NCBI RefSeq assembly: GCF_028204155.1
Contig: NZ_JAQLOI010000003.1
Coordinates: 868,001 to 932,000 of the forward strand
DNA length: 64,000 nucleotides
Source: Vibrio algarum
Lineage (GTDB): Bacteria > Pseudomonadota > Gammaproteobacteria > Enterobacterales > Vibrionaceae
Reading direction: 5' to 3'
A program made the translations under genes and the position numbers. Below are positions 9,338 through 18,574 of this stretch, one piece after another (the stretch's first letter is position 1; each line of letters opens with the position of its first letter). The notes under the pieces were generated by a model that saw only the letters and a list, made by a program, of their open reading frames with translations, searched no databases and was not told where the DNA came from.

Positions 9338-9447
9338 GGTGACCCTTCTTAAAGCCGAGGGTCACCTAGCCAACTGACGTTGTTAGTGAATAAAGATTGT
9401 TCACAATATCTATAAGCCAATCGCAATAATTGCGGTTGGCTTTTTTT
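9338..9447 (+). ncRNA. qrr: Qrr quorum-regulatory small RNA
   Basis: An RNA of about 110 nt. It opens with the hairpin GGTGACCC / GGGTCACC (9338-9345 and 9359-9366). The unpaired antisense segment follows at 9367-9390 (TAGCCAACTGACGTTGTTAG onward), the strongly conserved Qrr region that pairs with luxR/hapR-type mRNAs through Hfq. It ends in a GC-rich hairpin and T7. Phosphorylated LuxO with sigma-54 activates Qrr RNAs at low cell density. Two LuxO sites and a sigma-54 promoter lie just upstream, so the assignment rests on three independent signals. Which Qrr paralogue this is cannot be told; no luxO gene is adjacent. Confidence 0.95.
9415..9447 (+). terminator. Qrr intrinsic terminator
   Basis: AGCCAATCGCAA and TTGCGGTTGGCT form a 12-bp stem with one G-T pair, followed by T7. 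Its T-run ends one base before the stop codon of the convergent DUF4336 gene. Confidence 0.92.
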
Positions 9448-9448
9448 G

Positions 9449-10132
9449 TTAAAACGCCCACCAAAACGCTTGATAGAACTGTTTCTTTGCATCCTGTTCT
9501 ATCGATAAGCCATTACTTGATAAAAGTTTATCAAATGGCCAAGTCATCACTTCCTGTATTGATGCTCTTAATGCTGCCATATTGCTTAGATGACGTTTAT
9601 CTGAATAAGGTATCTTAAGGTCTTGATTTATGCCATGCGCCCACGTGAGCAATTTTTGGCCGATAGGTAGCGACTCCTGTACTGCTAATAAATGATCACT
9701 TAATATCAGAGTTCGACTTTCAGGATCGCAAAATATGATTTTTCGTGGTTTATCGAAACCTAATAACGGCGTTTGAAGCAGCTCATTTTTCCATGTTAGA
9801 GGCGCATAGTTAGATAGTGCACCATCAAAATTTAGGTCTGATCGTTTTTGTATTAGCGTTGGTGTCGCATAAAAGAGCGCTTCTGGGTAAGAAAGCCACC
9901 AGTCAGATAGGTACTGATGGTAGCTTGGAGAGGCGCAGATGATAGATTTGATGGAACCAAGTTTGGAAAGTTCGTGCTGTAGTTTAATACTCAGATCTAT
10001 AGGATTATGGATTACTATTGAGCCGTCAGAAAGCCTAATAACGACCATTCTGTGTATGTGTGACAGGCCTAATTTTGTATAGGACATATCTGCATACCAA
10101 AGCCTATTAGATTTCCATTCCTTTAGAATCAT
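9449..10132 (-). CDS. DUF4336 domain protein
   Basis: A 227-residue cytoplasmic protein resembling the DUF4336 family, which has a metallo-beta-lactamase-like fold. Recognisable stretches are MVVIRLSDGSIVIHNPI, LGSIKSIICASPSYHQYLSDW and YPEALFYATPTL. The usual metal-binding His cluster of true MBL enzymes is not evident, so catalytic activity is doubtful. It is a single gene, convergent with qrr, and its stop almost touches the qrr terminator. No role can be assigned. Confidence 0.7.
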   Translation of the reverse strand: MILKEWKSNRLWYADMSYTKLGLSHIHRMVVIRLSDGSIVIHNPIDLSIKLQHELSKLGSIKSIICASPSYHQYLSDWWLSYPEALFYATPTLIQKRSDLNFDGALSNYAPLTWKNELLQTPLLGFDKPRKIIFCDPESRTLILSDHLLAVQESLPIGQKLLTWAHGINQDLKIPYSDKRHLSNMAALRASIQEVMTWPFDKLLSSNGLSIEQDAKKQFYQAFWWAF

Positions 10133-10271
10133 ATCATTTCCGTGATAGTTGAATTGGAACTCCCCGTCATTAACATGAAACGGGAATCTATGTGGTATTA
10201 GATCCCCACTTTACGTGGGAATCACGAAACTAAATACTAGAATATCGATTTCGCCTATGAGGGTGATGCTA

Positions 10272-12992
10272 TCAATACCCCATTAAATTGAGTAAATTCT
10301 CTGCAGTTTCAATCGCCTCTTTTCTATTAGCGATATTTAGCTTTTGATAAAGATTACGAATATGTGTTTTGATGGTTGTCCCTGCAACATCGAGTTCTTG
10401 TGCGATCTGTTCATTACTGAAACCAGAGTAGATTAAACCCAATACTTGCCACTCCCTTTGAGTTAATGGGCTAGTTCGGACCAACTCAGGAATATTCGGA
10501 TGATTGAGAAGTTTGTCTATAAATTCTTCATCAAAATGGACTGAACGACTTCGTTGCTTGCTAGATATATCTTTTACAAGTTGCTGTGCTCTATGTTTTT
10601 CTAGATCGCCTAACGTTGATTTATTCATCAATTTTTGCAAGAGGTGGTCAATAGAAGTGCCGTCAATTAGGAAGTTTCCTATCATTCCGGTTTGATTTGT
10701 CATGCTTAATGCTTCTTTAAGTCTAACGCTAGCATGCTCTTCATTGTTTTGTTTTATTGCAAGGATAGCATCGACAATCAAATTTCGATTTATGTCGGTG
10801 ATCAGTCTTGCAGTTTCTGCTTCACTTTGTAAAAACGCCAAGCTCTTGGCTGCGTCATCGTAGCGCCCTACGTATATCTGAGCGCGGGTAATGTTTCTCC
10901 ATTGAAGCTGTAAAAAATGATTTTTCGCTTCAGATGGACGATTGGCCTGATTTAACCAAGATTCTGTCGAATCAAAGTCATTGCGTGCTTGCCAGTATAG
11001 AATTAAAGAGAGTGAGGCGTTTGCTGTCCAATCTAAGTGGTAGGTGGATTGTTCCAGCAGATGCTCAATTTGCTCTATAAATCTAGCTGCTTTATCAAGT
11101 TCTCCTCGGCCAATCGCAATACGAGCCAACATGGAATAACTGTGTAAGTGTTTGCTTTGGTCTACTTTACCTAGAACATCAATGCCTTTATAGGCGCACT
11201 CTTCTGCTTCGTCCAAACGATTCCAGCACCAAAGTATTTGAGCTCTCGAACGCAGCAAAAATTCATGTAATGGTAGTTGCTGAAGTTTTTGCTCTTCAAT
11301 GAGTTTGAAGGCGTTGTCTTGCATCTCATAGGCGGCTTGTACAAAACCTTGTGCTACCAAGATTTCACTTTGTTGGAGTAATGCCCATAAAGCTTGATGA
11401 TATAATTGATGCTGCCGAGCCAATTTTTCAGTCTGTTGCATTAAAGGCAAGGCACGCTCGAGTTCACCTAAAACATGGTTAACCTCACCCACAATTGATG
11501 TTGCTACTATTCGGCTACGATAAACGGTAGTGTCTAGCTGACTTAAGGCGAGTTCCGCGAGTTCTAGAGCGCGTTGTGGGTCATTTTTATTGATCGCTAC
11601 TTGAGCAAGTAGTGTGTTGACTTGCCCTTGATCATTTGTACTTAGCTTTATATTTCGCTCTTTCATTTCTGATAGAGATACTCTCAACATGTCTTCAACT
11701 TGATTATATCTATGTTGACTCTGAGATAGCCATGCACGTAAAAGAGAAAGTGTCATGTTGCTGTACAGTAAATCTTTATCTAATTGATTTAATGCGTTTT
11801 CTAATACTATTAATTCACCATTGTTGAACATTTTCCAACCGGAATTAATGATGATTTTCGCTATTAGCGCATCATCCTTGGCTCTTTGAGCATGACGCAG
11901 AGCCTGATAAGGTATGTCTAACTTAAGCCAAGCTTTTGCCGCTTTCTGATGTAATTTTACTTCTTCATTAGCGATTCGTGCTTTTCTTTGATGCGCAAGA
12001 AACTCACCAAAGAGGTGATGGAAGCGATACCAGTCCTGCTCACCTTCAAGGTGATAAATAAAGAGCCCAAATCGATTGAGTGATTCGATCATACCAAGTG
12101 AGTCTTCTCGATCGGTAAGGTCAGTGACCAGAGAATCATTGAACGTTTCGAGAACAGAGCATTGCATCAAAAAATATTTGGTATCCTCATCAAGTAAATC
12201 AAAGACTTCTTCAATCAGATAATCCCATAAATGAGCGTGGTTGAATTGAGATACTGACTCTGCGGATTGAGCTAATGTACGCTTCTGATGTTGAGCTTGC
12301 AGTGCAATGAGCTGTAAGGCAGAAGGCCAACCTTCAACATAGGTTTGTAAATTTGTCGCAGTAGTATCATCAATACCTTCAGATACTCGCTGATTAAAAA
12401 ATCGGGTAGTTTCTTCTGTATCGAAGGCTAACAAACCATTATCTATTTCGATCATTAGGTCTCTAACTCTAAGGTTAGCGGTACCCAAGGGCGGTGTGCC
12501 ACGACTCGTTGCAACCAGTGTCATGTTGTCAGGCATGTGCTTTAGGAAAAAACGCATGGCTTCATGTATTTCATCTGAATCGATGAGGTGGTAATCATCA
12601 AGTACAACGTAAAACTCACCGACGTAGTCTGATAGTTCAGAAAAAACCTCGGCAAATAAAGAATGGATTGAGGAAAACTGACGTCTTTCCGCTAGTGTTT
12701 GCGAACTCGGGCATTGTCCATCCGTTGCTCTGTTTATTGCTTGAATAAAGTAGTTAACAAAACGAGAAGGGTCATTGTCGCTATCATCTAAGCTATACCA
12801 ACCTACGGCACTTTTATTTGCTAGCCATTGTGCGGCCATGGTGGTTTTACCATAACCCGCGGGCGAACGGAAAAGCACAAGCTTATAATAGGGAGCTTGT
12901 TGTAGTAAATCTAATACTCTTGGTCTAACAATCGCGTTATGCAATCGGCCTGGTCTAGTTAGTTTTGATGGTATCAACATATTTATATTCAA
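10272..12992 (-). CDS. malT: Maltose regulon activator MalT
   Basis: A 906-residue signal-transduction ATPase of the MalT family, close to the E. coli length. The N-terminus carries the Walker A SPAGYGKTTMAAQW (about residues 38-51), then an NB-ARC-like module with FYVVLDDYHLI as Walker B. A long helical repeat sensor region follows. The C-terminal LuxR-type HTH spans LTQREWQVLGLIYSGFSNEQ through TTIKTHIRNLYQKLNIANR. In the family, ATP and maltotriose drive self-assembly and activation of mal promoters. It is transcribed divergently from malP, the expected main target. No other gene lies in its unit. Confidence 0.95.
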   Translation of the reverse strand: MNINMLIPSKLTRPGRLHNAIVRPRVLDLLQQAPYYKLVLFRSPAGYGKTTMAAQWLANKSAVGWYSLDDSDNDPSRFVNYFIQAINRATDGQCPSSQTLAERRQFSSIHSLFAEVFSELSDYVGEFYVVLDDYHLIDSDEIHEAMRFFLKHMPDNMTLVATSRGTPPLGTANLRVRDLMIEIDNGLLAFDTEETTRFFNQRVSEGIDDTTATNLQTYVEGWPSALQLIALQAQHQKRTLAQSAESVSQFNHAHLWDYLIEEVFDLLDEDTKYFLMQCSVLETFNDSLVTDLTDREDSLGMIESLNRFGLFIYHLEGEQDWYRFHHLFGEFLAHQRKARIANEEVKLHQKAAKAWLKLDIPYQALRHAQRAKDDALIAKIIINSGWKMFNNGELIVLENALNQLDKDLLYSNMTLSLLRAWLSQSQHRYNQVEDMLRVSLSEMKERNIKLSTNDQGQVNTLLAQVAINKNDPQRALELAELALSQLDTTVYRSRIVATSIVGEVNHVLGELERALPLMQQTEKLARQHQLYHQALWALLQQSEILVAQGFVQAAYEMQDNAFKLIEEQKLQQLPLHEFLLRSRAQILWCWNRLDEAEECAYKGIDVLGKVDQSKHLHSYSMLARIAIGRGELDKAARFIEQIEHLLEQSTYHLDWTANASLSLILYWQARNDFDSTESWLNQANRPSEAKNHFLQLQWRNITRAQIYVGRYDDAAKSLAFLQSEAETARLITDINRNLIVDAILAIKQNNEEHASVRLKEALSMTNQTGMIGNFLIDGTSIDHLLQKLMNKSTLGDLEKHRAQQLVKDISSKQRSRSVHFDEEFIDKLLNHPNIPELVRTSPLTQREWQVLGLIYSGFSNEQIAQELDVAGTTIKTHIRNLYQKLNIANRKEAIETAENLLNLMGY

Positions 12993-13173
12993 TGAGTTAT
13001 TTTGAACTGGGAAAATATCCCACGGTTAGCATTTAAGCAGTCGTAGAGGCTACTTATACACTTGTTTTTGTTTGATTACGTCAATCCTACGTTAAGGTTC
13101 CCCTTTCAGTACATGGCTATTCTCATATATGTATGATCCAGCGCATATTAATGATCATCTACGCCCCATATTT

Positions 13174-13180
13174 GGGATGA
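13174..13180 (+). promoter_or_regulatory. MalT-box-like element (distal)
   Basis: GGGATGA matches the MalT box core GGA(T/G)GA. It lies in the malT-malP divergent region, about 370 bp from malP, so a direct role is uncertain. Confidence 0.35.
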
Positions 13181-13355
13181 CTCTCGCATTTTGTGCAGGT
13201 TTGGATATAAAAAATTATTCCACCTGTACATATTAGTATGGCTGAAACAATTCTAAGCTTTAATTATTTTGTGACCAATTCGACATTTTCTAGTTACTTT
13301 TTTCGATAGGTCATTTTTAGCCGGTTTACGGCTAATTGAGGTAAAGAGATGTACA

Positions 13356-13371
13356 CGTGATCTGAATCACT
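13356..13371 (+). promoter_or_regulatory. CRP-binding site in malT-malP region
   Basis: CGTGATCTGAATCACT contains the perfect CRP arms GTGA-N6-TCAC. A second half-site (TGTGA at about 13399) follows. This fits cAMP-CRP control of maltose genes. Confidence 0.75.
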
Positions 13372-13447
13372 TAAGTTGATTAAATCAACCGTAGCAATGT
13401 GATTTAGATCTTGAAATGTGTAGGAGCGGAGTATCTACGCCCTAGCT

Positions 13448-13480
13448 ACTCCTCCTCCTATGCCTCGTTTATGGGAGGAT
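13448..13480. promoter_or_regulatory. MalT-box cluster upstream of malP
   Basis: Two GGA(G/T)GA-type elements occur 65-100 bp before the malP start. One is in minus orientation (ACTCCTCCTCCTATG, 13448-13462, containing overlapping GGAGGA cores) and one in plus (GGGAGGAT, 13473-13480). Opposed or clustered MalT boxes are typical of malP-type promoters. Confidence 0.55.
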
Positions 13481-13544
13481 GTTCTGCTTGTTCAGTCAAT
13501 GCAGGATATACCGCAGATAAATTGATAATTAATGAGATTTCGCT

Positions 13545-15998
13545 ATGAAACCAACTCAACAAAAGAAGTTTGATAAAGCCTCTTTCCAAGAAAATGTAAA
13601 GAAACACTTAACTGCAACTTATGCGACAACTGTAGAAAATGCAGACTCTCGTGCATGGTACCTAGCAATGGGACGTGCATTGGCTGAATTGACCACATTT
13701 GACCTATTAGAAACAGAAAATGATAAGGCAATTCAAAACGCGAAGAGTGTTAACTATCTTTCTCTAGAATTTCTAATCGGCCGTTTAACCGGTAATAACT
13801 TGATTAGTATGGGTCTGTACGCACATATAACAGATGCAATGAACGAACTTGGTCAGAGCCTTTCAGATTTGCTTGAAGAAGAACGTGATCCGTCATTAGG
13901 TAATGGTGGTTTGGGTCGTCTTGCTGCATGTTTCATGGATTCATGTGCCGCACAAGAATTCCCAACAATCGGTTATGGACTTCATTATGAATACGGCTTG
14001 TTCAAACAATCATTTGAGCAAGGACATCAAAAAGAAGCGCCTGATGCTTGGCGGGGTGTAGAAGGTTACCCGTGGGAAGTAGCGCGTCCTGAATACGCAC
14101 AGCAAATCGGTTTTTATGGCCATGTAGAATCTGAGTTCGTTAACGGTGTTGAAAAACGTCGTTGGGTACCAGGAATGGAAGTTCAAGGTATGCCTTGGGA
14201 TCTACCAATCGTTGGTTATGAAAGTGACACCGTTTACCCATTACGCCTATGGGAATGTCGAGCAATCGCTCCATTCTCACTTGAAAGCTTCAACAATGGT
14301 GATTACTTTGAGGCGCAGCATGCTCTAATTGACTCAGGTAACATTACTAAAGTACTTTATCCAAACGACAACCATGAAAAAGGTAAAACACTGCGCTTGA
14401 TGCAACAGTATTTCCATAGTGCTGCATCAATCGCGGATATTTTACGTCGTCACGACGCTGCAGGTCATAAAATTACTGACTTGCCTAAGTATGAAACGAT
14501 ACAGCTAAATGATACGCACCCAACAATCTCTATTCCTGAACTAATGCGCATTCTAATGGATGAGCGTGGCTTATCTTGGGACGATGCATGGGCGATCTGT
14601 ACTAAGACATTTGCATATACAAACCATACTTTGCTTCCAGAAGCATTAGAAACGTGGAGCGAGTCACTAATCCAGCGTCTTCTTCCTCGTCATATGGAAA
14701 TAATTTATCAAATCAACCACTTATTCTTAAAAGACGTGCGCGCTAAGTGGCCTGGTGATGTTGATAAGCAGCGTAAACTTTCTATTATTCAAGAAGGTTT
14801 CCACCGCATGGTTCGCATGGCTAACCTCTGTGTTGTTGGTTCATACGCTGTCAATGGTGTAGCGGCACTTCACTCAGAGCTAGTTAAACGTGACTTGTTC
14901 CCAGAGTTTAATGAGCTATATCCAAACAAACTGCAAAACGTTACAAATGGTGTAACACCACGCCGTTGGTTGAAGTTCTGTAACCCGGGTCTTTCAGATC
15001 TAATCTCTGAGAAAATTGGTACAGAGTGGCCAGCAGATCTTGATCAGCTTACTCAGATCGCAAAATTTGCAGATGACAAAGCGTTCCAGAAAAAATACAT
15101 GGCTGTTAAGAAAGAAAACAAACAGCGTCTTGCCGACTGGGTACAAGAGAACATGGGTATTGAACTAGATACTAATGCGATCTTTGATGTACAGATTAAG
15201 CGTCTTCATGAGTACAAGCGTCAGCACTTAAACTTGCTGCACATCTTGTCTTTGTATCATCGTTTACTAAATGATCCGACATTTGATATGGCACCACGTG
15301 TTGTATTCTTCGCAGCAAAAGCGGCACCAGGTTATCACCTAGCAAAAGAGATCATTTACGCAACTAATAAAGTGGCGGAGAAGATCAACAATGACAAGCG
15401 TGTAAACCATAAACTTAAAGTTGTATTTATTCCTGATTACCGTGTAAGCATGGCAGAAATCATTATCCCTGCTGCGGATGTATCTGAGCAAATTTCTACC
15501 GCAGGTAAAGAAGCATCTGGTACTGGTAACATGAAGATGGCTCTAAACGGCGCGTTAACTATCGGTACTATGGATGGTGCTAACGTGGAGATCCGTGAAG
15601 AAGTCGGTGACGACAATATTTACATCTTTGGTTTGGATGTAGACGGTGTTGAAGAACTGCGTGCGAGTGGTTACAACCCATTCGATTACTACAATGCCGA
15701 TCACCTACTTAAAGCATCAATGGATTTACTGCTTAGTGATGAATTCACTCCAGGAGAACCAGGTAAGCTTCGTGCGACATTTGATAGCCTATTAGATGGT
15801 GGTGACCCGTACTTGTGTCTAGCCGATTTCGCATCTTATGTGAAAGCTCATGAAGATATGGACGCTCAATATCGTGACCAAGAAGGTTGGGCTCATAAAG
15901 CGATTCTGAACACAGCACTAGTGGGTAAATTTAGTTCTGACCGTTCAATCCGTGATTATGTAAACAATATTTGGAAACTAGAAGCGGTTAAACGCTAA
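13545..15998 (+). CDS. malP: Maltodextrin phosphorylase MalP
   Basis: An 817-residue glycogen/maltodextrin phosphorylase that releases glucose-1-phosphate from maltodextrins in the cytoplasm. Family markers are DPSLGNGGLGRLAACFMDS near the N-terminus, ETIQLNDTHPTISIPELMR, and the PLP site EASGTGNMKMALNGALTIGT, whose Lys binds the cofactor. The length fits MalP-type enzymes without extra regulatory insertions. It is followed by malQ after about 160 bp that contain a strong hairpin. The divergent MalT gene and upstream MalT boxes and CRP site support maltose-regulon control. MalP is preferred over GlgP by context. Confidence 0.93.
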   Translation: MKPTQQKKFDKASFQENVKKHLTATYATTVENADSRAWYLAMGRALAELTTFDLLETENDKAIQNAKSVNYLSLEFLIGRLTGNNLISMGLYAHITDAMNELGQSLSDLLEEERDPSLGNGGLGRLAACFMDSCAAQEFPTIGYGLHYEYGLFKQSFEQGHQKEAPDAWRGVEGYPWEVARPEYAQQIGFYGHVESEFVNGVEKRRWVPGMEVQGMPWDLPIVGYESDTVYPLRLWECRAIAPFSLESFNNGDYFEAQHALIDSGNITKVLYPNDNHEKGKTLRLMQQYFHSAASIADILRRHDAAGHKITDLPKYETIQLNDTHPTISIPELMRILMDERGLSWDDAWAICTKTFAYTNHTLLPEALETWSESLIQRLLPRHMEIIYQINHLFLKDVRAKWPGDVDKQRKLSIIQEGFHRMVRMANLCVVGSYAVNGVAALHSELVKRDLFPEFNELYPNKLQNVTNGVTPRRWLKFCNPGLSDLISEKIGTEWPADLDQLTQIAKFADDKAFQKKYMAVKKENKQRLADWVQENMGIELDTNAIFDVQIKRLHEYKRQHLNLLHILSLYHRLLNDPTFDMAPRVVFFAAKAAPGYHLAKEIIYATNKVAEKINNDKRVNHKLKVVFIPDYRVSMAEIIIPAADVSEQISTAGKEASGTGNMKMALNGALTIGTMDGANVEIREEVGDDNIYIFGLDVDGVEELRASGYNPFDYYNADHLLKASMDLLLSDEFTPGEPGKLRATFDSLLDGGDPYLCLADFASYVKAHEDMDAQYRDQEGWAHKAILNTALVGKFSSDRSIRDYVNNIWKLEAVKR

Positions 15999-16007
15999 TT
16001 TAAAGCC

Positions 16008-16035
16008 AAAGCCAAGGTAGTAATACCTTGGCTTT
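16008..16035 (+). terminator. malP-malQ intercistronic stem-loop
   Basis: AAAGCCAAGGTA and TACCTTGGCTTT form a perfect 12-bp stem with a 4-nt loop just after malP. It has only three T's, so it is more likely an mRNA-stabilising or partial terminator element than a full stop. Confidence 0.6.
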
Positions 16036-16158
16036 GATACCCAATCCACTAGCAGTTTTAGCCTTGTTGAGTTGTCGATTCGAGACTATTACTGGATTTG
16101 GTATCCATGGCATACCCCTACTTAAAATGAAGATGCTAAGGCAGCTTCGGAGAAAATA

Positions 16159-18336
16159 ATGAAACAACAATCAGCACTAAAACAAGTCGCTGAAATAGCT
16201 AGAATTGCAGATAGTTATGTCAGTGCATGGGGAGAAGAAGCGACCGTTAAAGACGAGACGATTCGTCGATTACTCACTTCTCTCGGTTACGATACGTCGA
16301 GTGATGAGAAGATGCTCAAATCGGCTGAAAAGAAGCACAAAAAAGATGTACTCGATCCTGTGCTTGTTGTCCGCGGTAGCGACCAACCCGTTGAAGTCAA
16401 ATTAAACTTAGGCGTGAGCGCACGTGAAAGCGAATTTAGTTGGCGTCTAGAAACAGAGCAAGGCGAAGTCCTTGAAGGGTATTTGCAATCTCAGATTGTT
16501 AGAGATGATCGAGCTGATGGCGGAGCGCTAATCTTTCAGTTACCAAACCTTGCTTGGGGCTATCATAAACTGATTGTTAGTCGTAAACGTCGCAAGACAC
16601 CTTATGAAATGACATTGATTGTTACGCCGACATCTTGTTACAAGCAAGAGCAAATCGAAGCGGGTAAAAAAATGTGGGGCCCGAGTGTTCAGCTTTATAC
16701 GCTTCGTACTCCGCATAACTGGGGTATTGGCGACTTTGGTGATCTCAAGCAGCTTGTAGCCGAAGTGGCGTCCCGTGGTGGTGATTTTGTTGGTTTGAAC
16801 CCAATTCACTCATTATTTCCAGCAAATCCTGAAGGTGCTAGTCCTTATAGTCCCTCTTCACGTCGTTGGTTGAATATTCTTTATATTGACGTAAGTTCTG
16901 TTCCTGAGTTTGTATTGAGTATTGAAGCTCAACAAAAAGTCGGTAGCACAGACTTCCAACATCGTCTGCAGAGAGTGCGTGATGCGCACTGGGTAAATTA
17001 CACTGAAGTTGCTGAGCTCAAGATGAGTGTATTACCTCTGTTATACAAAGAATTTAAGACACGTCATTTGGACAAAGAAAGTGATCGTGCTGCTGAATTT
17101 TTGGCTTTCGTTGAAGAGGGTGGAGCAAGCTTGCAGCATCAGGCTGCTTTTGATGCGCTTCACAGCAAGCTACATAAAGACGATTCCTCTATTTGGGGTT
17201 GGCCGGTGTTCCCTGAGGAGTATCGCCATTTTGACAATAGCGCAGTACAAAAATTTATCGCGGATAATCAAGAGTTAGTTCAACTGTATCTTTATCTTCA
17301 ATGGGTTGCAGATAGCCAGATCCATGAAGCACAAGCTTTGGCTGAAGAGAAGGGCATGTCAGTTGGCCTTTATCGAGATCTAGCCGTGGGTGTTGCAGAC
17401 TCTGGGTCTGAAACATGGGCAGATGATGGTGTACTTGTTCAAGATGCAAGTATTGGAGCGCCACCCGATGTTTTGGGCCCTCTTGGCCAAAACTGGGGCT
17501 TACCACCACTTAACCCACAAGTACTGCAAGAAACGGGTTACGATGCCTACATTAAACTTCTTCGTGCCAATATGAAGCATTGTGGTTCTCTACGAATTGA
17601 CCACGTTTTAGGTCTATTACGCTTATGGTGGATACCAAAAGGTGAAGGTGCAACAGAAGGTGCTTATATCTACTACCCTGTAGAAGACATGCTTGCCATT
17701 CTTGCACTTGAATCTCATCGTCATCAATGTTCTGTTATTGGTGAAGATTTGGGTACCGTACCCGATGAAATCGTGGATATTCTAGCTGAAGCAGGGGTAC
17801 ATTCTTACAAGGTATTCTTTTTCGAAGTAGCAGAAGATGGTGGTTATTATTCTCCGTCGCATTACAAAGAGCAGTCTATGTCCGCTCTTTGTACACATGA
17901 CATGCCGACATTACGTGGTTTCTGGCATTGCGACGATTTGAAAATGGGTAAAGAGCTAGGGTTATACCCTGACGAAAAACAGCTTGAACTTCTTTTTGAT
18001 GACCGCTTAAAGTGTAAGCAAGAGATACTGAATAGTGTTGCTTGGCACGGTTATTTGCCAGACAGCGTAGGAAGAGACGCAACCATGGTGCCAATGGATC
18101 AGCATTTAAGTGAAGCATTGCAGCTTCATCTTGCCTCGGGTTCTTCAACCTTGCTAAGTGTGCAACTAGAAGACTGGTTAGAAATGGATAAACCAGTAAA
18201 TATTCCAGGTACGGTAAATGAGTATCCTAACTGGCGTCGTAAGCTTTCTGTTGGTCTAGATGACATATTTGCTCGTGAAGAAGTGAATAGAATTGCAAGA
18301 AGACTGACGGAAGTGCGTCAAGAAGCTGGAAGATAG
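16159..18336 (+). CDS. malQ: 4-alpha-glucanotransferase MalQ (amylomaltase)
   Basis: A 725-residue GH77 enzyme that disproportionates maltose and maltodextrins, feeding longer chains to MalP. The catalytic segments are visible: LRIDHVLGLLRLWWIP with the nucleophile Asp, SVIGEDLGTVP with the acid/base Glu, and LCTHDMPTLRGFW with the third Asp. The N-terminal extension of about 150 residues is typical of the enterobacterial and Vibrio MalQ type. A GGAG Shine-Dalgarno lies seven bases before the ATG. It is in the malP operon and followed by a strong terminator. Confidence 0.95.
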   Translation: MKQQSALKQVAEIARIADSYVSAWGEEATVKDETIRRLLTSLGYDTSSDEKMLKSAEKKHKKDVLDPVLVVRGSDQPVEVKLNLGVSARESEFSWRLETEQGEVLEGYLQSQIVRDDRADGGALIFQLPNLAWGYHKLIVSRKRRKTPYEMTLIVTPTSCYKQEQIEAGKKMWGPSVQLYTLRTPHNWGIGDFGDLKQLVAEVASRGGDFVGLNPIHSLFPANPEGASPYSPSSRRWLNILYIDVSSVPEFVLSIEAQQKVGSTDFQHRLQRVRDAHWVNYTEVAELKMSVLPLLYKEFKTRHLDKESDRAAEFLAFVEEGGASLQHQAAFDALHSKLHKDDSSIWGWPVFPEEYRHFDNSAVQKFIADNQELVQLYLYLQWVADSQIHEAQALAEEKGMSVGLYRDLAVGVADSGSETWADDGVLVQDASIGAPPDVLGPLGQNWGLPPLNPQVLQETGYDAYIKLLRANMKHCGSLRIDHVLGLLRLWWIPKGEGATEGAYIYYPVEDMLAILALESHRHQCSVIGEDLGTVPDEIVDILAEAGVHSYKVFFFEVAEDGGYYSPSHYKEQSMSALCTHDMPTLRGFWHCDDLKMGKELGLYPDEKQLELLFDDRLKCKQEILNSVAWHGYLPDSVGRDATMVPMDQHLSEALQLHLASGSSTLLSVQLEDWLEMDKPVNIPGTVNEYPNWRRKLSVGLDDIFAREEVNRIARRLTEVRQEAGR

Positions 18337-18410
18337 ATCATTTTCTCGTAGAAAATATCGATTAAGTCACTCCACATTTACCGAGAGTCCGATAGAATGG
18401 GATCTCGCTA

Positions 18411-18437
18411 ATACCCGCTTTTAGCGGGTATTTTTTT
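18411..18437 (+). terminator. Rho-independent terminator after malQ
   Basis: ATACCCGC, a 5-nt loop and GCGGGTAT, followed by a T-run. It separates malPQ from glgB. Confidence 0.9.
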
Positions 18438-18574
18438 GTAGGTAAGAAAGATTAACTTACGTTAGTTGTTAGTGCTTTATCAGTTATGAGAAATTTTCAC
18501 GACAGTATTTATGACATTGAATATTTACTGAGTAGAGAGTGAGAATAAAAATTTATTGCATCGGGAGACGACAG

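Noticed and set aside
16008..16035. Strong terminator between malP and malQ.
   Set aside because: The stem is perfect but lacks a proper T-run, so malP and malQ are kept as one operon.
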